Assembly (NCBI RefSeq): GCF_003112455.1
Contig: NZ_BDQX01000051.1
Location: forward strand, 1 to 32,343
Length of the DNA stretch: 32,343 nt
Direction: 5' to 3'
Source of the DNA: Paenibacillus agaridevorans
GTDB lineage: Bacteria > Bacillota > Bacilli > Paenibacillales > Paenibacillaceae
Below the pieces are notes generated by a model, which saw only the letters and a program-made list of their open reading frames with translations, was not told the origin of the DNA and searched no databases. Position numbers and translations under genes: made by a program. Shown in pieces: positions 17,821-24,663 of this stretch; within the stretch, counting starts at the first letter, position 1; each line of letters opens with the position of its first letter.

Positions 17821-18288
17821 TTAATCCATACCAATGAAATTGTTTTGTCGCAAAGCTTCATATATGACAATTGCAACTGAATTTGACAAATTTAGGGATC
17901 TCACATGATCGGTCCTCATCGGCATCTTCATGCAAGTTTCCAGGTTTTCGTCGATCAATGATTGAGGCAGACCTTTCGTTTCCTTGCCGAACACAAAGAA
18001 GTCGCCATCCCGGTATTCGAAGTCCGTATAATATCGGGTGGCACGCGTGCTCGCGAAATAGAAACGTCCTTCGGGATACAGCTCTCTAACCTCCTGGAAG
18101 GAATCATGGTACATAATTTGTACGGAATGCCAGTAATCAAGCCCCGCACGCTTTAGCGTTCTGTCGTCCGTATCGAAGCCCAGCGGCCTGACCAGATGGA
18201 GGATCGTGCCCGTCGCCGCGCAGGTCCGTGATATATTGCCCGTATTCGCGGGAATTTCCGGTTCAACCAACACAATGTGAAATGCCAT
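17821..18288 (-). CDS. trmL: tRNA (cytidine(34)-2'-O)-methyltransferase
   Basis: The 155-residue SPOUT-fold enzyme methylates the ribose of the wobble nucleotide in tRNA-Leu isoacceptors using S-adenosylmethionine. Motifs: PEIPANTGNISR (10-21), FVFGKETKGLP (98-108), and the knotted C-terminal RSLNLSNSVAIVIYEALRQ (130-148), where the cofactor binds. The ATG at 18288 gives the family's usual N-terminus (MAFHIVLVEPEIP); an ATG at 18312 in frame is possible, but its extra eight residues are not conserved in the family. GGGAG precedes the chosen start at a slightly long spacing. It is divergent from the PhoP-like regulator gene. Confidence 0.93.
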   Translation of the reverse strand: MAFHIVLVEPEIPANTGNISRTCAATGTILHLVRPLGFDTDDRTLKRAGLDYWHSVQIMYHDSFQEVRELYPEGRFYFASTRATRYYTDFEYRDGDFFVFGKETKGLPQSLIDENLETCMKMPMRTDHVRSLNLSNSVAIVIYEALRQNNFIGMD

Positions 18289-18327
18289 ATGAATTGTTGC
18301 TCCCGTCTTCATACTAATCTGGTTAAT

Positions 18328-18392
18328 TTAACATTCGCTTAACGTACCGTTAATCTTAAGCGAAATGTCGTCTCCCATAATGGTACTATAAT
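18328..18392 (+). promoter_or_regulatory. Candidate PHO box and promoter of the PhoP-like regulator
   Basis: TTAACA (18328-18333), TTAACG (18339-18344) and TTAATC (18350-18355) form direct repeats with an 11-bp period, the spacing of B. subtilis PhoP sites (TTAACA-like, 5-bp gaps). TATAAT follows at 18387-18392, with no good -35. The same segment also contains the inverted repeat TTCGCTTAA/TTAAGCGAA (18334-18342, 18356-18364), so a symmetric binding site is an alternative. Confidence 0.5.
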
Positions 18393-18414
18393 TGGTGGCA
18401 AAGGAGACAAATTG

Positions 18415-19134
18415 ATGCGAAAAAAAGTATTGGTCGTAGATGACGAACCATCTATCTCCATGTTGATCGAGTTCAACTTAAAACTTGCCGGCTATGACGT
18501 CAGATGCGTCGGCGACGGAGAGGCGGTATTCGATTTGCTCAAGCCTTTCCGCCCTGATCTGATCGTATTGGATCTTATGCTGCCCAAGATGGACGGCATT
18601 CAGGTATGCAGAGAGCTTCGCAAGCAAAATAACGCCGTACCGATCATAATGTTAACCGCACTGCAGGACGTCACTGACAAAATCGCAGGCCTCGACAACG
18701 GAGCCGATGATTATATGACCAAGCCATTTAGCCCTCAGGAGCTTATCTCCCGGATCGGAGCCTTGTTCCGCCGTTTGCAGACGCTGCCTGGAGCAACGGA
18801 AGAGACTATCTATTCCATCGGCAGACTTAATGTCCTTGCCGATCAACGCGAAGTGATGCTGGACGGCAAGCCGATCGAGCTGACGCCCAAGGAATTCGAG
18901 CTGCTGCTGTTCCTCTGCAAGCACAAGGGGAAAGTGCTCAGTCGCCAACAGCTTCTGCACGGCGTATGGGATTACCATTTCCTCGGCGATACTCGTATCG
19001 TAGACGTCCATATCAGCCATCTGCGGGACAAAATCGAGAAAAACGCAAGGACGCCGGAATATATTACGACCGTCCGCAACGTCGGCTACAAGCTCAACGG
19101 CCCTGCCATGACCGAAACCTCTTCGCTGGCCTGA
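18415..19134 (+). CDS. OmpR-family response regulator, PhoP/PhoB-like
   Basis: This 239-residue regulator has an N-terminal receiver (phospho-acceptor D53, switch T81, K103 in MTKPF) and a C-terminal OmpR/PhoB winged helix (about 135-235). The recognition region GDTRIVDVHISHLRDKIE is nearly identical to that of B. subtilis PhoP as I remember it, which controls phosphate starvation genes. No histidine kinase follows; the gene ends at its own terminator, so it is an orphan here. AAGGAG lies 8 bp before the ATG at 18415, preferred over a TTG three bases upstream. Repeats resembling a PHO box lie upstream and would fit autoregulation. Confidence 0.85.
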   Translation: MRKKVLVVDDEPSISMLIEFNLKLAGYDVRCVGDGEAVFDLLKPFRPDLIVLDLMLPKMDGIQVCRELRKQNNAVPIIMLTALQDVTDKIAGLDNGADDYMTKPFSPQELISRIGALFRRLQTLPGATEETIYSIGRLNVLADQREVMLDGKPIELTPKEFELLLFLCKHKGKVLSRQQLLHGVWDYHFLGDTRIVDVHISHLRDKIEKNARTPEYITTVRNVGYKLNGPAMTETSSLA

Positions 19135-19166
19135 ACAATGTGCCGCATACGCGCCGAGACAAGGAA

Positions 19167-19206
19167 GCGCCCTCTCCTCGAACATTCGAGGGAGGGCGTT
19201 TCTTAT
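19167..19206 (+). terminator. Terminator of the PhoP-like regulator gene
   Basis: A strong GC-rich stem of about 14 bp with one bulge (CGCCCTC... paired with ...GAGGGCG) and a 3-nt loop is followed by GTTTCTTATTGTTTTT. It also separates the convergent serC gene. Confidence 0.85.
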
Positions 19207-19211
19207 TGTTT

Positions 19212-20297
19212 TTAGCCGTTGCGCTTCTGGAAGTCGGCCATGAACTGAGCCAGCGCCTGGCAGCTTTCCAACGGTACGGCATTATAAGTCGAAGCACGCA
19301 GACCGCCAACATCGCGATGCCCCTTAAGTCCAACGAAACCTTCCGCTTCCGATTGCTTAACGAACAGCTTCTCCAGCTCCTCGCTGCCCAAACGGAACGT
19401 AATGTTCATGAACGAACGGCTTCCCGTCTGAGCCGCGCCGCGATAGAAACCGCCGCTTTGGTCGATCGCGTCGTAGATCAGCTTTGTTTTGTCGCGGTTG
19501 TATTGCTCCAGTTGGCCAACTCCGCCCATGCCTTTAATCCAATTCAGCACAAGACCTACCATATAAACGGAGAAGGATGGCGGCGTATTGTAGAGCGAGC
19601 TTGCCTTGGCATGCGTATTGTATCTGAACATGGCAGGAATATCCTTTGGACTTTGTTCAACGAGATCGTCGCGAATGATGACAACTGTTACGCCCGATGG
19701 TCCCAGATTCTTTTGAGCGCCTGCATAGATGACGCCGAATTTGCTGACATCAATCGGCCTGCTCAGGATGTCGCTCGACATATCCGCAATCAGCGGGATA
19801 TCGCCCGTATCGGGAAATTCATGGAATTGCACGCCGCCGATCGTTTCGTTCGAGGTCAAGTGCAAATAGGAAGCATCACTAGGAACGACAATTTCCGACA
19901 AGCTTGGCATTCTCATGTATTTGTCGGATTCCGTCGAAGCCGCGACGACCGTCTCGCCAATAAGCTGCGCTTCCTTCATGGCCTTGTCCGCCCATGCGCC
20001 CGTCTTCACATATGCAGCAGGACGCCCAGCCTTCAGAAGGTTCATCGGCAGCATCGCGAATTGCGTGCTTGCGCCGCCTTGCAGGAAGAGCACCTGGTAA
20101 TTGTCCGGAATGCCGATCAATTCCTTCAACAGTGCCTGCGCTTCGTTGTTGACACCCTCGAACAGCGCGCTCCGGTGGGACATCTCCATAATCGACATTC
20201 CCGCGCCTTGGTAGTCAACGAATTGCTCTGCAGCTTGCTGCAGCACTTCCAGCGGAATTGCCGCCGGCCCTGCATTAAAGTTATATGCTCTTGCCAT
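19212..20297 (-). CDS. serC: Phosphoserine aminotransferase
   Basis: SerC converts 3-phosphohydroxypyruvate and glutamate to phosphoserine and 2-oxoglutarate in serine synthesis. The 361-residue protein has the family's N-terminus YNFNAGPAAIP, the GGAST cofactor loop at 74-78, and the PLP lysine K196 in YAGAQKNLGPSG. The C-terminal GLKGHRDVGGLRASTYNA binds substrate. GGAG precedes the ATG at 20297; an in-frame GTG at 20309 begins inside the RBS. A sigma-A promoter lies upstream, and the gene looks monocistronic; serA and serB are not nearby. Confidence 0.95.
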   Translation of the reverse strand: MARAYNFNAGPAAIPLEVLQQAAEQFVDYQGAGMSIMEMSHRSALFEGVNNEAQALLKELIGIPDNYQVLFLQGGASTQFAMLPMNLLKAGRPAAYVKTGAWADKAMKEAQLIGETVVAASTESDKYMRMPSLSEIVVPSDASYLHLTSNETIGGVQFHEFPDTGDIPLIADMSSDILSRPIDVSKFGVIYAGAQKNLGPSGVTVVIIRDDLVEQSPKDIPAMFRYNTHAKASSLYNTPPSFSVYMVGLVLNWIKGMGGVGQLEQYNRDKTKLIYDAIDQSGGFYRGAAQTGSRSFMNITFRLGSEELEKLFVKQSEAEGFVGLKGHRDVGGLRASTYNAVPLESCQALAQFMADFQKRNG

Positions 20298-20335
20298 CTT
20301 TCTCTCCACCCTTCAGCTTTGTACACGATATGGCT

Positions 20336-20364
20336 ATAATAGCAAGTTTGAACCGCTCCTTCAA
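20336..20364 (-). promoter_or_regulatory. Sigma-A promoter of serC
   Basis: TTGAAG (20359-20364) and TATTAT (20336-20341) are separated by 17 bp on the minus strand, placing the transcript start about 30 bp before the serC start codon. Confidence 0.7.
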
Positions 20365-20444
20365 GTAAAAATGTCATGAACGAACCCCAAAGTCGAACAA
20401 AAACGATAAAAACGTCAAACATTATTCGGATTTGCACAAAACCT

Positions 20445-20485
20445 AACACCAAAAAACGAGCCCGTTCGGGCTCGTTTTTGGTGTT
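20445..20485 (-). terminator. Terminator of glnA
   Basis: A near-perfect palindrome pairs AACACC with GGTGTT, A-tract with T-tract, and CGAGCCC with GGGCTCG around GTTC. It follows the glnA stop codon by 8 bp and has T-runs on both strands. Confidence 0.88.
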
Positions 20486-20492
20486 GCGAATA

Positions 20493-21917
20493 TTAGCAGC
20501 CGAAGTACAGGCTGTACTCGTGTGGATGAACGCGAATAGATACGGCTTTTGCTTCTGCGCGTTTTAATGCAACGTAGTTGTCGATGAAGTCTTGGGAGAA
20601 TACGCCGCTTTCTGTCAGGAAGCCGGAATCGGCTTCAAGCGCGTCAAGCGCTTCGTCCAAAGTGCCTGGAACGCTGCGGATTTCTTTTTTCTCTTCTTCT
20701 GGCAGATCGTAAATATTTTTGTCAAATGGTCCGTAGCCCAAAGCAACCGGGTCAAGGCCTTTTTTAACGCCGTCCAAACCGGCAAGCAGCATAGCCGCAA
20801 ACGCGAGGTATGGATTGGCCGTGGAGTCCGGCGTACGGAACTCGATACGGCAGCCTTTAGGCGTTACCGCAGCAATCGGGATACGAACGGCCGCGGAACG
20901 GTTTCCTTTGGAGAATACCAGGTTAACCGGCGCTTCATAACCAGGAACCAGACGTTTGAAGGAGTTCGTGCTCGGGTTCGTAATTGCGATCAGAGCCGGA
21001 GCGTGGTACAAAACACCTGCGATGTAGCTCATAGCGAGCTTGCTCAGGTTTGCATATTCTTTGTTGTCGTAGAACAGCGGCTCGTCGCCGTTAAAGATCG
21101 ACGTATGAACGTGCATGCCGCTGCCGTTGTCGCCGAACAGCGGTTTCGGCATGAATGTTGCCACTTTGCCCCACTGGCGGGCTACGTTGTGAACGATATA
21201 TTTGTATTTCATCAGGTTGTCTGCTGTTTTGGTCAGCGTATCGAAGCGGAAGTTGATCTCGGCTTGGCCGGCAGTAGCAACTTCGTGGTGATGACGCTCA
21301 ACGCGAAGACCCGTTTCTTGCATCAGGCGAACCATCTCGCTGCGGATATCTTGCTGGGAGTCCACTGGTGCGACAGGAACGTAACCGCCTTTAACAGGAA
21401 TCTTGAAGCCCAGGTTGCCGCCCTCTTCTTTGCGTGCCGTGTTCCAAGCCCCTTCCTCGGAATCAACCGAGAAGAAGGAAGTGTTCATCGAGCTTTCGTA
21501 ACGTACATCGTCAAAGATAAAAAATTCGGATTCAGGCGCGAAGAATGCTGTTGTACCGATACCCGTTGTTTGCAGGTATTCTTCAGCTTTCTGAGCGATG
21601 CTGCGCGGATCGCGCTCATAACGCTTGCCGTCTGGAGTGTAGATATCGCACATTACATTCAAAGTTGGATGGCTCGTGAATGGATCAACAAATACGGATT
21701 CCGGGTCAGGCATCATAACCATATCGGATTCTTCGATACCGCGAAAACCAGGGATCGAGGAACCGTCGAAAGCTACGCCGTTTACGAACGTATCTGCGTC
21801 CACCTCTGTAGAAGGCAACGTAATATGATGCGCGCCACCGGCAAGGCTGATAAAGCGGAAATCGACAAACTGGATGTTATTTTCTTTAATTTGATCCAAA
21901 ACCTTTTGAACTGACAT
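20493..21917 (-). CDS. glnA: Glutamine synthetase, type I beta-like
   Basis: The 474-residue enzyme makes glutamine from glutamate, ammonia and ATP as a dodecamer. Recognisable blocks: FDGSSIPGF (50-58), PESEFFIFD (128-136), HHHEVATAGQAE (209-220), MPKPLFGDNGSGMHVH (256-271) and NRSAAVRIP (339-347). Two features mark it as the beta subtype of proteobacteria and cyanobacteria rather than the alpha type of B. subtilis. One is the length and the DKNIYDLP segment, whose Y403 matches the adenylylated tyrosine of E. coli. The other is glycine at position 60 (FRGIEESDM), where alpha-type enzymes have the feedback-inhibition arginine. A good RBS precedes the ATG at 21917. A GlnR/TnrA-type site lies upstream. 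Confidence 0.95.
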   Translation of the reverse strand: MSVQKVLDQIKENNIQFVDFRFISLAGGAHHITLPSTEVDADTFVNGVAFDGSSIPGFRGIEESDMVMMPDPESVFVDPFTSHPTLNVMCDIYTPDGKRYERDPRSIAQKAEEYLQTTGIGTTAFFAPESEFFIFDDVRYESSMNTSFFSVDSEEGAWNTARKEEGGNLGFKIPVKGGYVPVAPVDSQQDIRSEMVRLMQETGLRVERHHHEVATAGQAEINFRFDTLTKTADNLMKYKYIVHNVARQWGKVATFMPKPLFGDNGSGMHVHTSIFNGDEPLFYDNKEYANLSKLAMSYIAGVLYHAPALIAITNPSTNSFKRLVPGYEAPVNLVFSKGNRSAAVRIPIAAVTPKGCRIEFRTPDSTANPYLAFAAMLLAGLDGVKKGLDPVALGYGPFDKNIYDLPEEEKKEIRSVPGTLDEALDALEADSGFLTESGVFSQDFIDNYVALKRAEAKAVSIRVHPHEYSLYFGC

Positions 21918-21994
21918 CTAAACTTCCTCCATTTCCGAACATTAACTTGTGTTTTAAAGACGAACGTTCAACAATCGCTCCAAACCATGTCGTA

Positions 21995-22068
21995 ATTATA
22001 AAACTACCTTTTCTCTCCGTCAATACTTATGTCAGGTATTTTTTATCGTAATGTGAGGAATACTCACA
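21995..22068 (-). promoter_or_regulatory. glnA promoter with perfect GlnR/TnrA-type site
   Basis: TTGACG (22018-22023) and TATAAT (21995-22000) are 17 bp apart on the minus strand. Upstream, TGTGAGGAATACTCACA (22052-22068) exactly fits the TGTNA-N7-TNACA consensus of GlnR and TnrA. A single half-site (TGTCA, 22030-22034) lies two helical turns closer. The site is centred about 72 bp before the expected transcript start, a position more typical of activation than of simple promoter occlusion. Confidence 0.82.
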
Positions 22069-22105
22069 AGTTTAAATTTCTGTTCACAAAACGGCTTTTA
22101 AATGC

Positions 22106-22141
22106 AAAAAAAGAACGCATGGCCATCTCTGCCATGCGTTC
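22106..22141 (-). terminator. Terminator of aroF
   Basis: A perfect 11-bp stem (22113-22123 with 22131-22141) around a 7-nt loop is followed on the minus strand by a run of seven T, just after the stop codon of the DAHP synthase gene. Confidence 0.9.
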
Positions 22142-22150
22142 CGAATCCTT

Positions 22151-23212
22151 CTATTTGATCCATTCTACAAAAGCGTCTGCGGGAGCTTTAGCCGTTGCGA
22201 ACTCTTTGCCCACAAGGGGAGCCAGTTGCTCCAGCTCCTTTAACAGCTTCGCGAATTGATCCGGGAACAGCGACTGAACGCCATCGCCCGTCATGGAGTT
22301 ATCGGGATCCGTGTGCATCTCGATAATAAGCCCGTTCGCTCCCGCGGCAACGGAGGCTTTGGACATCGGCTCTACCAATTCGCGTCGGCCCGTGCCGTGG
22401 CTCGGGTCGGAAATGACGGGAAGATGGCTAAGCGATTGCAAGACAGGGATTGCGGACAGATCCAGCGTGTTGCGGGTATATGTCTCAAACGTTCGGATTC
22501 CCCGCTCGCACAACATGACGTTAGGATTGCCGCCGGCAAGAATGTATTCCGCCGCGTTCAGGAACTCGTCGTACGTGGAGCTGAAGCCCCGCTTGAGCAG
22601 CACCGGCGTCTGAATCGTGCCCAGCTTGCGAAGCAGATCGAAGTTTTGCATATTGCGCGTGCCAACCTGCAGGATGTCGGCGTATTCTGCGCAGATGTCC
22701 ACGTATTCCGGCGTCATGACCTCTGTAATCGTCAGAAGACCGTGTTTCTTGCCCGCCTCAGCCATCATGATGAGCCCTTCTACGCCAACGCCCTGGAAGC
22801 TGTATGGCCCTGTTCTGGGCTTGAAGGCGCCGCCCCGCAGTACTTGGCCGCCTGCGGCCTTGACCAATCTTGCGATCTCGTCGATCTGCTCCGGCGACTC
22901 CACCGCGCACGGACCGCCCATAATGACAAGATTGCTGCCTCCGATCTTGACGCCTTTTATATCGATGATCGTATCGTCCGGATGGAAGTCACGGCTAGCC
23001 AGCTTATACGACTTCGAAATTTTGATGACGTTCTCTACGCCCTGCATGGAGCGCAGATGCTCTGCAAGCGTAGGCATCGCATTGCCGATGATTCCGATAA
23101 CCGTCCGATCCGTCCCTTTGGATACATGAGCCTGAACGCCTGTATTTTCGATATAACGAACGATTTCACCTATTCTTTCGTCCGATACGCTGTTTTTAGT
23201 AATCACTATCAT
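22151..23212 (-). CDS. aroF: 3-deoxy-7-phosphoheptulonate (DAHP) synthase, beta class with N-terminal regulatory domain
   Basis: The enzyme condenses phosphoenolpyruvate and erythrose 4-phosphate, the first step of the shikimate pathway. The 353-residue protein has a ferredoxin-like (ACT-like) N-terminal domain, about 1-70, as in Thermotoga DAHP synthase, where it mediates tyrosine/phenylalanine feedback. The TIM-barrel catalytic domain follows: GGPCAVES (99-106), LRGGAFKPRT, QVGTRNMQNF, LLKRG, and SDPSHGTGRR. No chorismate mutase domain is fused. The ATG at 23212 lies 8 bp after AAGGAG; the ATG two codons upstream is too close to that RBS. The gene has its own promoter about 300 bp upstream and a long leader. 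Confidence 0.94.
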   Translation of the reverse strand: MIVITKNSVSDERIGEIVRYIENTGVQAHVSKGTDRTVIGIIGNAMPTLAEHLRSMQGVENVIKISKSYKLASRDFHPDDTIIDIKGVKIGGSNLVIMGGPCAVESPEQIDEIARLVKAAGGQVLRGGAFKPRTGPYSFQGVGVEGLIMMAEAGKKHGLLTITEVMTPEYVDICAEYADILQVGTRNMQNFDLLRKLGTIQTPVLLKRGFSSTYDEFLNAAEYILAGGNPNVMLCERGIRTFETYTRNTLDLSAIPVLQSLSHLPVISDPSHGTGRRELVEPMSKASVAAGANGLIIEMHTDPDNSMTGDGVQSLFPDQFAKLLKELEQLAPLVGKEFATAKAPADAFVEWIK

Positions 23213-23506
23213 CGCCATCTCTCCTTTTAGAGGAAATTCAAATTCCGATTTCCATCACGAAGTTTTTCATGAAGCATATTCGGCATCGAATCTTGAATTC
23301 AGCCGAACCTTCCGTTTCTCACGTAGCGCTGCTACGCTCCGATACTCAGTTTCTAGCTTCATCCAACCTTCTCGGTGCTGAAAACCAAAATTTTTGAACC
23401 TCATTTTAATTTTTAAAAATACATAATACATAACATATTAAATCCAATATTTCGCTTTCGCACTTAAAAGCTTTTAGGCTTTTAAGCTTTTATGCTTTTA
23501 ATCGCT
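23213..23506 (-). promoter_or_regulatory. Long structured 5' leader of aroF
   Basis: From the promoter to the start codon there are about 290 nt without a gene. On the transcript, 23372-23382 can pair with 23298-23307 (about 9 bp with a bulge), but part of the latter (23302-23307) can instead pair with 23279-23284. These two helices exclude each other. A separate CGTAGC-AGC-GCTACG hairpin lies between, and a weak TCCT/AGGA pairing covers the RBS. No T-box consensus or terminator is visible. The segment may be a regulatory RNA or a dispersed repeat inserted in the leader. Confidence 0.5.
23463..23501 (-). repeat. Four-copy 8-bp tandem repeat with overlapping hairpin at the 5' end of the aroF leader
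   Basis: GCTTTTAN (plus strand) is repeated four times without gaps at 23470-23501. The left part also forms the perfect 9-bp inverted repeat CTTAAAAGC/GCTTTTAAG (23463-23471, 23478-23486). It starts a few bases after the predicted aroF transcript start. Confidence 0.85.
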
Positions 23507-23512
23507 AAAGTA

Positions 23513-23542
23513 AATATACAGGATGGGACGACGTTTCGTCAA
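23513..23542 (-). promoter_or_regulatory. Sigma-A promoter of aroF
   Basis: TTGACG (23537-23542) and TATATT (23513-23518) lie 18 bp apart on the minus strand, about 300 bp before the aroF start codon. No better promoter was seen closer to the gene. Confidence 0.65.
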
Positions 23543-23565
23543 CCCCTGTCGTAAATCTTATTTTG

Positions 23566-23606
23566 CAAAGAAAGCGGCAAGCGACACCGTAGTGCCCTCG
23601 CCGCCT
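23566..23606 (-). terminator. Terminator of ispH
   Basis: A GCGGC/GCCGC stem extended by weaker pairs to about 13 bp is followed on the minus strand by TTTCTTTG. It lies 14 bp after the ispH stop codon. Confidence 0.7.
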
Positions 23607-23619
23607 CTCCCTCATCCCG

Positions 23620-24609
23620 TTATTTCGCCACTGTAGCGGATTCAGAGCTGCCGCCGCTTTCGTTACTCGACTTGACGCGCACGTTCGGAAGCAGCTTGTT
23701 CATATTCACCGTCCGGTTGATCTCCCAAGTGGATGGATCGCGATAATCGAACTGCTCCAGATAAGCGATCACTTCCTTCGTAATCGGAGTTGGCGTGGAC
23801 GCTCCTGAAGTAACGGCTACTCGATCCAGGCCGTCCAGCCACTCGCGCTTGATCTCGCTGACGTCGGATACGCGATAAGCTTTGACGCCCGCAATCTCCT
23901 CCGACACTTGCGCAAGGCGGTTGGAGTTGTTGCTGCGCGGATCGCCGACGACGATACATAGCTGGGCTTCGCCCGCCTGTCCGGCCACCGCTTCCTGCCG
24001 AACCTGAGTAGCAAGGCAAATCTCGTTATGAATCTCTGCATGGGGATACTTCTCCTGCAGCCTCTTCATAATATGGCGAATATCCCATTGCGACATCGTC
24101 GTCTGGTTCGTAATAATGACTTTTCCTGCGGGCACTACCAACGATTCGATCTCTTCTTCGCGCTCGATGAGATGGACGAGGTCCGGCGCGACGCCGATAG
24201 CGCCCTCCGGCTCGGGATGGCCCTTCTTGCCGATATAAATAATATGATAACCTTCTGCCGTCTTCGCGCGAATCAGATCATGGGTCCTGGTTACGTCGGG
24301 ACATGTCGCGTCCACTAAGGTCAGACCTTTCGCTCTCGCGCGCTCGCGTACTTCTGGAGAGACTCCGTGCGCCGTAAAGATGACGGTTCCTTTCTCGATC
24401 TGCTCCAATATTTCCAGTCGGTTCGCGCCGTCAAGGGTGATGACGCCCTCCCGCTCGAATGCTTCCGTTACATGCGCATTATGCACGATCATGCCAAGAA
24501 TATAGATGGGTCTGGGCATCTCCAAATTTTTGACCGTCTGCAAGGCGATGACCATCGCGTCGACGACGCCGTAACAATAGCCGCGAGGCGAGATTTTCAC
24601 AATTTCCAT
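23620..24609 (-). CDS. ispH: 4-hydroxy-3-methylbut-2-enyl diphosphate reductase
   Basis: IspH (LytB) is the last enzyme of the methylerythritol phosphate pathway; it reduces HMBPP to IPP and DMAPP with a [4Fe-4S] cluster. The 329-residue protein has the three cluster cysteines C12 (RGYCYG), C103 (DATCPDV) and C198 (NEICLAT). It also has the substrate residues H43, H81 and the HPE motif at 131-133. The last 20 residues are a Ser-rich tail beyond the conserved fold. The ATG at 24609 follows a weak GCAGGTG RBS; a longer frame to 24651 lacks conserved residues. The histidine kinase gene ends 54 bp upstream with no terminator between, so read-through from that operon is possible. Confidence 0.95.
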   Translation of the reverse strand: MEIVKISPRGYCYGVVDAMVIALQTVKNLEMPRPIYILGMIVHNAHVTEAFEREGVITLDGANRLEILEQIEKGTVIFTAHGVSPEVRERARAKGLTLVDATCPDVTRTHDLIRAKTAEGYHIIYIGKKGHPEPEGAIGVAPDLVHLIEREEEIESLVVPAGKVIITNQTTMSQWDIRHIMKRLQEKYPHAEIHNEICLATQVRQEAVAGQAGEAQLCIVVGDPRSNNSNRLAQVSEEIAGVKAYRVSDVSEIKREWLDGLDRVAVTSGASTPTPITKEVIAYLEQFDYRDPSTWEINRTVNMNKLLPNVRVKSSNESGGSSESATVAK

Positions 24610-24663
24610 GCTGCACCTGCTTTCTGCGGACCCCTCTGGCCAACCGCTCACTAGTTTCTGAGG

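Noticed and set aside
18966..20339. 457-codon open frame on the plus strand opposite serC
   Set aside because: It crosses a strong terminator and lies antisense to a clear SerC gene; the translated sequence is His/Arg/Gln-rich and shows no family motif.
20592..21914. 440-codon open frame opposite glnA
   Set aside because: Antisense to a well-defined glutamine synthetase; no RBS or protein motif.
22256..23230. 324-codon open frame opposite aroF
   Set aside because: Antisense shadow of DAHP synthase, with low-likelihood amino acid composition and no RBS.
23213..23506. T-box riboswitch before aroF
   Set aside because: The conserved AGGGTGGNACCGCG element and a downstream terminator are both absent.
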